11,829 nucleotides of DNA from an uncultured Lachnospiraceae bacterium. GTDB lineage: Bacteria > Bacillota > Clostridia > Lachnospirales > Lachnospiraceae. The notes below the pieces were generated by a model. The model made no database searches, had not been told where the DNA came from, and saw nothing but the letters and a program-made list of their open reading frames with translations. This document shows, one piece after another, positions 1 to 5,987 of the stretch; position 1 is the stretch's first letter; every line of letters begins with the position of its first letter. Location: assembly GCA_902783305.1 (NCBI GenBank), contig CACZQU010000218.1, forward strand, positions 1-11,829. Reading direction: 5' to 3'. A program made the translations under genes and the position numbers.

Positions 1-11
1 GTATAAAAAGG

Positions 12-1499
12 TTACTGGATCGAATACTTTGTAATATCCATCACTACTTCTCCATCTGCCCGGAAAGAGATCTTTTCCGCAGACTGATCGGTATACAGCG
101 CTGAAGTCATAACCTTCCGCCCTCCATCGATAAAGATCTCACAGCTGTAACGATCCAGGATGATCCGTATGCGAAGCTCATTCTGCGCGTCTTCTACAAA
201 GCATCTTCTCTGGTGAAGGATGGCACGCCGGGTTCCGGAAAATTTGCGATCGATCTTCAATGTCGATTCCCTCGGCCGGAAACGGATAGAAGTACAGGTT
301 TCCCCCTCCTCGGCAAAGCGTATGACAAACTTGGAATAGGAAACATCCGGGTTTTTCGGACGGACCCGTACCTCCATGTCGACCATTCTCCCGGAGACAC
401 CCTCCAGATACAGCTTTTCCTCCCCAACCTCCACGTTGGTATATTCTATCTTGTCATGCCTGAGAGCGTCAAACTCCCGTATAGGCTGCTGATAAAGCCG
501 GCCGTCCCGGATATGGAGCTCCCTTGGAAGGCTCATCTGTCCTGCCCACGGGGCCTCCGGTTCCCGGATCGCGCAGGCATCCCAGTTCTGCATCCAGCCG
601 ATCATCACCCTGCGTCCGTCCGGGGTCAGAATTGTCTGGGGTGCATAAAAATCGATACCGTAATCGACAGCCTGATTGTTCTCCTCGCGGAAGTCAAAGT
701 GTTCTTCATCATAGCTGCCGATCAGACAGAGGGTCCCGTTTCCGCTGTGATATTCAAAACCTTCAGGCAGCATATCCTGCGGGCTGACCAGAAGAACCTG
801 TTTTCCATCCAGTTCAAAGAAATCCGGGCATTCCCACATTTTTCCAAAGCGGTTCCGGTTTTCAACAAGTACTGTCTCATATTTCCAGGAAAAACCGTCT
901 ATACTTGTGTATAACAGAATCTGACTGCTGCCATCCGCCGGACGGTTTGCCAGAATGGCAGCATATCTGCCGTCTTTGAGTCGGATCATTTTCGGATCAC
1001 GGAAGTCTCTTCTGCTGCCGCCTGCGGGGAGGGCATTTTCATTCAGCACAGGGTTTTTCTCGTATTTTTCAAAATCAATTCCATCTCCGACTGCCAGACA
1101 TTGAGTCTGAATTTCACCGTAAGGTCTTTCAGCCTGACCGTCCAGCCGGACACCTGTATACATCAGTAAAAGCCTTCCGTCAGGAAGCTCCATAGAGCTG
1201 CCGGAGAAAACCCCGTCCTGGTCATAGTAACGATCCGGAGCCAGGGCTGCTGGCCTGTATTCCCAGTGGAGCAGATCGTTGCTTACCGCATGTCCCCAAT
1301 ACATGTTATCCCATCGTGATTTAAATGGATAGTATTGATAAAACAAATGATACTGTCCCTGAAAGAAACAGAATCCGTTCGGATCATTCATCCATCCTGT
1401 CCAGGGGGTCAGATGGAAGCCCGGTCTGGCATATGCCGCGATGCGGTTTCCCGTGTCTTCTTCAAATCGTCTTGCGTCCAGCAGCTTCTGGCTGATCAT
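12..1499 (-). CDS. Glycoside hydrolase family 32 beta-fructosidase (sucrose/fructo-oligosaccharide hydrolase)
   Basis: This 495-residue enzyme should hydrolyse terminal beta-fructofuranosyl bonds in sucrose or short fructans. The family's hallmarks are all visible. WMNDPNG at residues 36-42 carries the nucleophile Asp39. FSG is at 98-100, and FRDPK at 166-170 holds the transition-state Asp of the RDP motif. WECPD at 222-226 carries the acid/base Glu223. YAPQT lies near 285-289 and IGWMQNW at 300-306. A five-bladed propeller (about 25-340) and a C-terminal beta-sandwich (about 350-495) match the family's usual length. There is no signal peptide, so it acts in the cytoplasm on imported sugar. 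The start is supported by an AGGAGGG ribosome binding site 5 nt upstream. It lies downstream of the ABC transporter genes on the same strand but behind two terminator-like hairpins. With an ABC importer the substrate arrives unphosphorylated, so fructosidase on free oligosaccharides is likelier than sucrose-6-phosphate hydrolase. The family is certain; the exact substrate is not. Confidence 0.95.
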   Translation of the reverse strand: MISQKLLDARRFEEDTGNRIAAYARPGFHLTPWTGWMNDPNGFCFFQGQYHLFYQYYPFKSRWDNMYWGHAVSNDLLHWEYRPAALAPDRYYDQDGVFSGSSMELPDGRLLLMYTGVRLDGQAERPYGEIQTQCLAVGDGIDFEKYEKNPVLNENALPAGGSRRDFRDPKMIRLKDGRYAAILANRPADGSSQILLYTSIDGFSWKYETVLVENRNRFGKMWECPDFFELDGKQVLLVSPQDMLPEGFEYHSGNGTLCLIGSYDEEHFDFREENNQAVDYGIDFYAPQTILTPDGRRVMIGWMQNWDACAIREPEAPWAGQMSLPRELHIRDGRLYQQPIREFDALRHDKIEYTNVEVGEEKLYLEGVSGRMVDMEVRVRPKNPDVSYSKFVIRFAEEGETCTSIRFRPRESTLKIDRKFSGTRRAILHQRRCFVEDAQNELRIRIILDRYSCEIFIDGGRKVMTSALYTDQSAEKISFRADGEVVMDITKYSIQ

Positions 1500-1592
1500 G
1501 GTATCCCTCCTCTTAAAACGAAGTTTTATACGTTGACTGAAAGTTTTCGGATGACTTTTTTGCCCTGCAATTATGATTGCAGCGAAAAAATG
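1500..1592 (-). promoter_or_regulatory. GH32 leader with small inverted repeats
   Basis: Between the upstream hairpin and the GH32 start are two short perfect inverted repeats. CTGCAAT/ATTGCAG (1565-1571 and 1576-1582) has a 4-nt loop, and TAAAAC/GTTTTA (1514-1519 and 1523-1528) has a 3-nt loop directly before the ribosome binding site (about 1504-1510). A TATAAA hexamer on the minus strand near 1524-1529 has no convincing -35 partner, so I do not call a promoter. The repeats may be operator sites or leader RNA hairpins. No function can be shown from sequence alone. Confidence 0.35.
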
Positions 1593-1631
1593 AATGGCGC
1601 AGTCGCTGTGAAAAGAAGCAACTGCGCCATT
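1593..1631 (-). terminator. Hairpin terminator or attenuator upstream of GH32
   Basis: An 11-bp perfect inverted repeat AATGGCGCAGT/ACTGCGCCATT (1593-1603 and 1621-1631) encloses a 17-nt loop. On the minus strand it is followed by CATTTTTTC, and on the plus strand by TTTGTC, so it could stop transcription in either direction. It is the second terminator-like hairpin between the binding-protein gene and GH32. It may end read-through from the transporter operon, or act as an attenuator in the GH32 leader if a promoter lies just upstream. Confidence 0.6.
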
Positions 1632-1696
1632 TTTGTCTCAGCCCTTACCGGACTGAACAGATAATCATACTCACAATCTTACTTTGAACTGATTAT

Positions 1697-1768
1697 TTAT
1701 GACTCCGGTGCAAAAAGCCGTTTCCCACGTCGTGCTTGCACGTAAGTGGGGAAAAGGCTTTATTGCAC
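1697..1768 (-). terminator. Terminator hairpin of the solute-binding protein gene (repeat copy 1)
   Basis: A long imperfect stem (1708-1728 with 1746-1768) carries its own small internal hairpin CGTGC-TT-GCACG at 1731-1742. Read on the minus strand it ends in GGCTTTTTGC, a normal intrinsic terminator about 60 nt after the binding-protein stop codon. The element starts with TATGACTCC and is closely related to the terminator at 8543-8616, including its loop sequence CACGTCGTGC. An 8-bp inverted repeat ATGACTCC/GGAGTCAT (1699-1706 and 1805-1812) brackets a larger 114-bp unit. Confidence 0.7.
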
Positions 1769-1828
1769 GCCCCAATATGAGCAAGAAGTGCGAAGCAATC
1801 CGTAGGAGTCATTCTGCACTGCAATCAT

Positions 1829-3487
1829 TTATTCCTGTGCTGCAAAATAAGCATCAAGATATTTCTGGAATATTTCAAGGTAGTCGTCCAAACCATATGC
1901 ATCCAGGCTGTCCTGCAGATCTTCCCATTTATCATCATCAACGCCATTCATCACGAAATCTGACTTGGCAGCATTGATCGTCTTGGAGATGTCGGCCATC
2001 AGGTTGGAGAGTTCCTCTGTGTCATCGATGCTCATCAATACGTTCGGATATACATAATCATTGTTCATATCCGGTGTGTAGATATCTTTAATCCAGTCAA
2101 GTCTGTACTGTGCGTCATCCGGGCAGGTTACATAAATCCCGTAATTCTTGTCGAGGATCGCCAGAGGTCCATTGACACTTTCTGCCTCACGAACTTCTAC
2201 CGGAGAAGCATCACCAAGAGGAGCGTGCTTAAGCATGGGATCGCCATTCTCGTTTGTACCGACTTCAAAAATATCAAATTCGTCATCCTCGCCATAGGTG
2301 CCCCAGTTGTTCTGCGGAGACTGATAAGGATCGTACATAAGGTCAAGCCACTGGCAGAGGAGCTCAGGATCCTCAGCCAGGCAGGTCACGACACATCTGC
2401 CGCGGTCAAAACCGCTCGTGAAGGAGCCGTTCTGCGGAGTAATATTCCTGACATCTGCAGTCAGTGCCGGGAGGGGTTCCCAGTCTGTCAGGTTATCAAT
2501 ATTCGCAACATCCCAGCTGAAACAAACGCCGTAACGACCGGATTTTCCTTTAGATACGTAGGTAGACCATTCCTGGGTAAACGCTTCAGGATCGATCAGG
2601 CCCTCGTCATACAGTTTATGCAGCCACTCAAGGCCTTCACGGAAGCCATCAAGTGTAGCGGTGCAGATGACCTCTTTGTCATTCGTCACGGCGATATGAC
2701 GACCGCGGTCGGGATCACCGATGCCTTCACCAAATCCGTTTATGATTATGGCAGGATCCTGATCACCGTCATTCATAATGCAGGACATCGGGATAATGCT
2801 TCCTTCAATGCCAAACTCTTCCTGAAGTTCTGAAGCATGATCACGGAACGCAATCAGGACTTCCTCAAATTCATCAACCGTCGTCGGCATTTCAAGGCCC
2901 AGGAAATCCATCCATTTTCTGTTGATAAAGCTCATGTCTCCGATTGTCTGGATGGCGGTCTTTTCGGAACCGAGCTGCTCGATCCACGGAAGAGCCCAGA
3001 TATGTCCGTCTTCATCCTCACACATAGCGCGGTATTCCGGATATTCGTCAAAAACAGCCTTCAGATTGGGCATACACTCATCGATCAGGTCTTCCAGAGG
3101 AATGATAACTTCCTGATCCGCATAGCGGAGAAGGTCGCTGTCTGAGAAACCTGCGGAGAAAATGAAATCGGTAAGCGTATTGATGTTTGCCATATTCAGA
3201 GCGATCTTGTCATTCCACTGGTCTGCCTGGATTGCGGTCCAGTCGATATGGACATTTGTCTGCTCCTCGAGTCTTTTGAAGATAGTTCTCTGATTCTGAT
3301 CTGCTTCTGTTCCGGCCGGGAATTTGGTCATTCCTGTAAAGGTAACAGTCTCTTCCAGCGGGAAGACATCAGAGCCTTCTGTGGGGGAAGGAATGGCAAG
3401 ATCTTCTGCCAAAGCGCTCACGGGGAGAGCGGCCATTGCCAGGGCAAGTGTGACTGCGGCCAGTTTTCTGCCAAAGTCTTTTTTCAT
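1829..3487 (-). CDS. ABC transporter extracellular solute-binding protein (CUT1, LplA-like)
   Basis: This 552-residue secreted protein should capture the sugar outside the cell and hand it to the two permeases encoded upstream. Residues 1-27 are a classic signal peptide: a Lys/Arg start, a hydrophobic core, and a type I cleavage site ALA before EDLAIPSP. The mature part has the family 1 binding-protein layout. The length (about 520-550) and features such as the LPW segment in the first third and the INRKW segment match LplA-type proteins that pair with LplB/LplC permeases. No Cys lies in or just after the signal, so there is no lipobox, which is unusual for a Gram-positive binding protein. 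The ribosome binding site AAAGGAG sits before ATG at a normal distance. A structured 370-bp gap separates it from the permease gene, and a hairpin terminator follows it. The sugar is inferred from the GH32 neighbour. Confidence 0.9.
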   Translation of the reverse strand: MKKDFGRKLAAVTLALAMAALPVSALAEDLAIPSPTEGSDVFPLEETVTFTGMTKFPAGTEADQNQRTIFKRLEEQTNVHIDWTAIQADQWNDKIALNMANINTLTDFIFSAGFSDSDLLRYADQEVIIPLEDLIDECMPNLKAVFDEYPEYRAMCEDEDGHIWALPWIEQLGSEKTAIQTIGDMSFINRKWMDFLGLEMPTTVDEFEEVLIAFRDHASELQEEFGIEGSIIPMSCIMNDGDQDPAIIINGFGEGIGDPDRGRHIAVTNDKEVICTATLDGFREGLEWLHKLYDEGLIDPEAFTQEWSTYVSKGKSGRYGVCFSWDVANIDNLTDWEPLPALTADVRNITPQNGSFTSGFDRGRCVVTCLAEDPELLCQWLDLMYDPYQSPQNNWGTYGEDDEFDIFEVGTNENGDPMLKHAPLGDASPVEVREAESVNGPLAILDKNYGIYVTCPDDAQYRLDWIKDIYTPDMNNDYVYPNVLMSIDDTEELSNLMADISKTINAAKSDFVMNGVDDDKWEDLQDSLDAYGLDDYLEIFQKYLDAYFAAQE

Positions 3488-3857
3488 TTTGTACTCCTTT
3501 CTGCATACGTGTTGTTATACCTGCGGTCAGAATAACTGCTGTCTGCAATTGCCCGCCGCAGTATATGCAGTTACACCAGAATAACTGCTTTCAACAATTA
3601 TATGTGTAACTGGTATACCAGAAGTACTTAATATCCGGAACGGATATCTTAGTACTTCTGCATATACTGCGCTGGAACAAATAAATATTCCCTTTATTTG
3701 TTCGCGCCAGTATAATTGTATGACTGCAGCGGCAAAAGCCTTTCGGGCTTCTTTGCAGATACAAGATATAGTCCGTTTACGCAAGCATGACGTGCTATAT
3801 CCTGTATCCGAAAAGGGGCTTCGCGCCTTTTGCCGGCGCAATCATTGTATAAGGCCG
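3488..3857 (-). other. Structured 370-bp intergenic region with serial inverted repeats
   Basis: No convincing gene lies here. On the minus strand it separates the second permease from the binding-protein gene in an apparent operon. It holds at least six strong inverted repeats in a row. An outer pair CGCAGTATATGCAG/CTGCATATACTGCG (3557-3570 and 3658-3671) encloses three inner hairpins. A second hairpin has 11-bp arms GAACAAATAAA/TTTATTTGTTC (3675-3685 and 3693-3703). Further stems are at about 3732-3756, 3759-3807 and 3808-3836. A 23-nt imperfect direct repeat starting CAGAATAACTGCT occurs at 3528 and 3577 (20 of 23 matches). None of the stems has a clear U-tract in the minus direction, so these are not plain terminators. 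They may set mRNA stability, processing or attenuation so that the binding protein is made in excess, or they may be inserted palindromic repeats. Confidence 0.65.
3557..3671. repeat. Nested palindrome: 14-bp outer arms enclosing three hairpins
   Basis: The outer arms (3557-3570 and 3658-3671) are perfectly complementary over 14 bp. Inside are AGTTACAC/GTGTAACT (3569-3576 and 3604-3611, sharing 2 nt with the outer arm), the 12-bp palindrome CTGGTATACCAG (3610-3621), and a strong hairpin with 9-bp arms AGAAGTACT/AGTACTTCT (3620-3628 and 3651-3659) plus 7-bp inner arms ATATCCG/CGGATAT around a GAA loop. Drawn as RNA this resembles a branched, cloverleaf-like fold. Confidence 0.7.
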
Positions 3858-4766
3858 TCAACCTTTTACGGACCCGGCCATAATACCTGCGTCAAAATAC
3901 TTCTGGAAGAAGGGATACATCACCAGCAGAGGAATACTGGAAATGATGATAGTCGCATATTTCAGCAGCTCTGCAAGCCTTGCTCTCTCTGCAGTACTCT
4001 GCATATCTGAGATCATTCCGGACTCAGGCTGGTTCTGGATCAGGATCGACCTGAGGACAAGCTGAAGAGGCTGCTTGGCTGTATCATTCAGGTAGATCAT
4101 GGCATCAAAATAGCTGTTCCACATTGCCACAAACTGCCACAAAGCCAGTACAGCGATCACCGGTGTACAGACCGGGAGAAGAATCCTGAAGAAGAACAGG
4201 ACTTCATTGGCACCGTCCACACTGGCCGCCTCCCGGAGCTCGGAAGGAATGCCCTGATAATAGGTCCTTGCAATAATCATATTCCAGACACTGAAGGCTC
4301 CCGGAATGATAACTGCCCACATGGTATCGAGCATCCCCAGGGAGCTGATCAACAGATAAGTCGGGATCAGGCCACCGCCAAAAAACATGGTGATGATGAA
4401 AATCGTGTTAAAAATACTTCTGCCGCGAAAATCCGGCCTGGACATCGGATAGGCAGCAAGCAGTGTGACACCTACTGAGATAACGGTGAACAATACGGAA
4501 TAAATAATCGCGTTTTTAAAACCGATCCATATCTGTGAATTGGATATAACACGTTCATAGGCTGTCAGTGTCCATTTAGAGATATCAAAGGTTACACCTT
4601 TGTTCTGCAGAGTGATGGGATCCATAAAGGACGCGATCACGATATAGAGCATCGGCACAATGATTGCCAGGACAAAAGCACCGAGCAAGATATACCCTAC
4701 AAGCAGAAGCGCTTTATCCTGAAAAGAATATCTGCCAAATTTGCTTTTCTTTTTCGCTTTTTTCAT
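3858..4766 (-). CDS. Carbohydrate ABC transporter permease (CUT1, LplC/YtcP-like)
   Basis: This 302-residue inner-membrane protein is one half of the channel of a CUT1 sugar importer. It has a basic cytoplasmic N-terminus (MKKAKKKSK), a first membrane span near residues 20-45, and about six spans in all. The cytoplasmic EAA loop ELREAASVDGANEVLFF at about 176-192 contacts the ATPase. The length and the N-terminal and EAA sequences fit the LplC/YtcP branch, which pairs with LplB-type permeases. It starts 15 bp after the stop of the first permease with a GGAGGC ribosome binding site, so the two are cotranscribed. No ATP-binding subunit gene lies in the window. A shared MsmX/MsmK-type ATPase encoded elsewhere is the usual solution in Firmicutes. 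Confidence 0.93.
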   Translation of the reverse strand: MKKAKKKSKFGRYSFQDKALLLVGYILLGAFVLAIIVPMLYIVIASFMDPITLQNKGVTFDISKWTLTAYERVISNSQIWIGFKNAIIYSVLFTVISVGVTLLAAYPMSRPDFRGRSIFNTIFIITMFFGGGLIPTYLLISSLGMLDTMWAVIIPGAFSVWNMIIARTYYQGIPSELREAASVDGANEVLFFFRILLPVCTPVIAVLALWQFVAMWNSYFDAMIYLNDTAKQPLQLVLRSILIQNQPESGMISDMQSTAERARLAELLKYATIIISSIPLLVMYPFFQKYFDAGIMAGSVKG

Positions 4767-4781
4767 TCCCGAAGCCTCCGA

Positions 4782-5720
4782 TCAAAGTCCCTTGCCATCA
4801 TTCATCCGCTGTACAATCTTGTTGACGGAAATGAGAAGAATGACATTAATGACAGTGTTGAACAAACCGACAGCAGTTGAAAAACCATAATCTCCATCCA
4901 GAAGACCCTTTTTATAAACATAGGTCGAAATGATTTCAGAGGATTTCAGGTTGAGGTCTGTCTGAAGCGCATAAGCCTTTTCGAAGCCTACACTCATGAT
5001 ATTACCTGCTTGCAGGATGAACTGAATGACGACCATGTCTTTGATAGCCGGCCATTCCACTGCCTTGATCTGCTGGAAAATATTCGCACCGTCGATAACA
5101 GCCGCTTCCTTCAGATCCTTGCTTGCATTAGCCAGCGCAGCTGTATACATGATGGATGCCCACCCTGCACCCTGCCAGATTCCGCTGGCAATATAAATTG
5201 GTCTGAACCATTCCGGTATGGTCATGAAGTTGATCTGAGTTCCCAGAAGAAGATTAACTGGACCGGTGATGGAAAGGAAGATCCTGACAATACCGCAAAG
5301 AACGATAACGGATACGAAATTCGGCATGTAAAGCACAAGCTGAACATTCTGCTTGATCCGCTTACTTTCAATCCTGTTCAGCAAAAACGCCAGCAGAATC
5401 GGAACAGGAAAACCCCAGAGCAATCCGTATACGCTCAGCTTCAGGGTATTCATCAGATAGGACATAAAATCAGGTGATGTCAGGAAACGCCTGAAATACT
5501 TCAGTCCCACCCATTTGCTTCCCCAGATACCTTTGATGGGATTGTAATTCTTAAATGCCACCAGGATTCCGGCCATCGGTCCGTATCTGAAGATCAATGT
5601 CAGTACCAGTGCCGGCAGTAAAAAAATCAGGTACAGCTGCCAGTGCTGTTTAAAGTACAGCCATGCACTGTCTTTCTTTTGTGAACCGGCTGTAACAGCA
5701 GTTACATTTGGATTCTTCAC
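4782..5720 (-). CDS. Carbohydrate ABC transporter permease (CUT1, LplB/YteP-like)
   Basis: This is the partner permease of the importer and the first gene of the minus-strand operon. I chose the GTG at 5720 (312 residues, starting VKNPNVTAV) because an excellent AAGGAGG site lies 6 nt before it (5727-5733). The frame stays open to 5756, but earlier starts would place the ribosome binding site inside the gene and overlap the operator. The first membrane span is at about residues 29-45 and about six spans are predicted. The EAA loop KDLKEAAVIDGANIFQQ at about 201-217 docks to the ATPase. The 35-residue segment before the first span and the FRYGPMAG motif are typical of LplB. It is expressed from the promoter at 5786-5814 and probably repressed by the divergent LacI protein. 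Confidence 0.93.
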   Translation of the reverse strand: MKNPNVTAVTAGSQKKDSAWLYFKQHWQLYLIFLLPALVLTLIFRYGPMAGILVAFKNYNPIKGIWGSKWVGLKYFRRFLTSPDFMSYLMNTLKLSVYGLLWGFPVPILLAFLLNRIESKRIKQNVQLVLYMPNFVSVIVLCGIVRIFLSITGPVNLLLGTQINFMTIPEWFRPIYIASGIWQGAGWASIMYTAALANASKDLKEAAVIDGANIFQQIKAVEWPAIKDMVVIQFILQAGNIMSVGFEKAYALQTDLNLKSSEIISTYVYKKGLLDGDYGFSTAVGLFNTVINVILLISVNKIVQRMNDGKGL

Positions 5721-5744
5721 GAAGTGCCTCCTTCCCATGGAGTA

Positions 5745-5764
5745 GTGCATATGCACAATTTGTG
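5745..5764. promoter_or_regulatory. Overlapping operator-like palindromes in the transporter leader
   Basis: The 12-bp perfect palindrome GTGCATATGCAC (5745-5756) overlaps the perfect CACAA-T-TTGTG palindrome (5754-5764). They sit just downstream of the expected transcription start of the permease operon. The shared ATGCACAATTT sequence recurs at 5849-5859. The position and symmetry fit a LacI-family operator, although the bound protein is inferred from proximity. Confidence 0.5.
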
Positions 5765-5785
5765 TTGGGTGTTTTTGTGATTTTT

Positions 5786-5814
5786 ATTCTACATCAGCAC
5801 AATATAGGTGTCAA
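5786..5814 (-). promoter_or_regulatory. Sigma-A promoter of the permease operon
   Basis: On the minus strand TTGACA (5809-5814) and TAGAAT (5786-5791) are separated by exactly 17 bp. A GCACAAT box (5797-5803, plus-strand reading) sits inside the spacer, where a bound repressor would block RNA polymerase. Transcription should begin near 5779. Confidence 0.75.
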
Positions 5815-5849
5815 CATTATATTTCATATACACAATAGATTTCGCTAAA

Positions 5850-5878
5850 TGCACAATTTATCACGCAAAACTTGTGCA
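5850..5878. promoter_or_regulatory. Inverted repeat operator candidate between divergent promoters
   Basis: TGCACAA (5850-5856) and TTGTGCA (5872-5878) form a perfect 7-bp inverted repeat with a 15-bp spacer, located between the two divergent promoters. The same half-site appears at 5753 and 5797. This may be an auxiliary operator for the LacI-family protein encoded next door, allowing looping over about 98 bp. Confidence 0.5.
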
Positions 5879-5909
5879 CTATCACATAGTATATCTCCAA
5901 TTTTTACAT

Positions 5910-5938
5910 TTGACACATTTTCTGTCATATATTATAAT
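5910..5938 (+). promoter_or_regulatory. Consensus sigma-A promoter of the LacI operon
   Basis: TTGACA (5910-5915) and TATAAT (5933-5938) with a 17-bp spacer match the consensus at every position. A short inverted repeat TGACA/TGTCA (5911-5915 and 5923-5927) overlaps the -35 box and could serve autoregulation. The LacI-family start codon follows 49 bp after the -10 box. Confidence 0.85.
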
Positions 5939-5987
5939 TGGTATCAGATTGCATTTTACATACGCAAACATATGGAGGAAAGAGTAT

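Noticed and set aside
213..914. 233-codon open frame on the plus strand opposite GH32
   Set aside because: It lies wholly inside a clear GH32 gene on the other strand, has no family-like motifs and no ribosome binding site, and reflects the codon pattern of the real gene.
2225..2833. 202-codon open frame on the plus strand opposite the binding protein
   Set aside because: It is antisense to a well-supported gene with no recognisable domain or start signal.
3528..3836. CRISPR array
   Set aside because: The repeats are inverted and differ from each other, with only one 23-nt direct repeat pair. There are no regular spacers and no cas genes.
3527..3841. 104-codon open frame on the minus strand in the intergenic region
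   Set aside because: Its sequence consists of inverted repeats, its translation is low-quality (many Cys, Arg and Ser), and it has no ribosome binding site. The RNA or DNA structure explains the region better.
5721..5756. N-terminal extension of the first permease
   Set aside because: It would include the Shine-Dalgarno sequence and an operator palindrome. The GTG at 5720 is ideally spaced from AAGGAGG.
5808..5987. N-terminal extension of the LacI-family protein
   Set aside because: It crosses a consensus promoter and operator candidates and lacks a ribosome binding site. The canonical start at 5988 has one.
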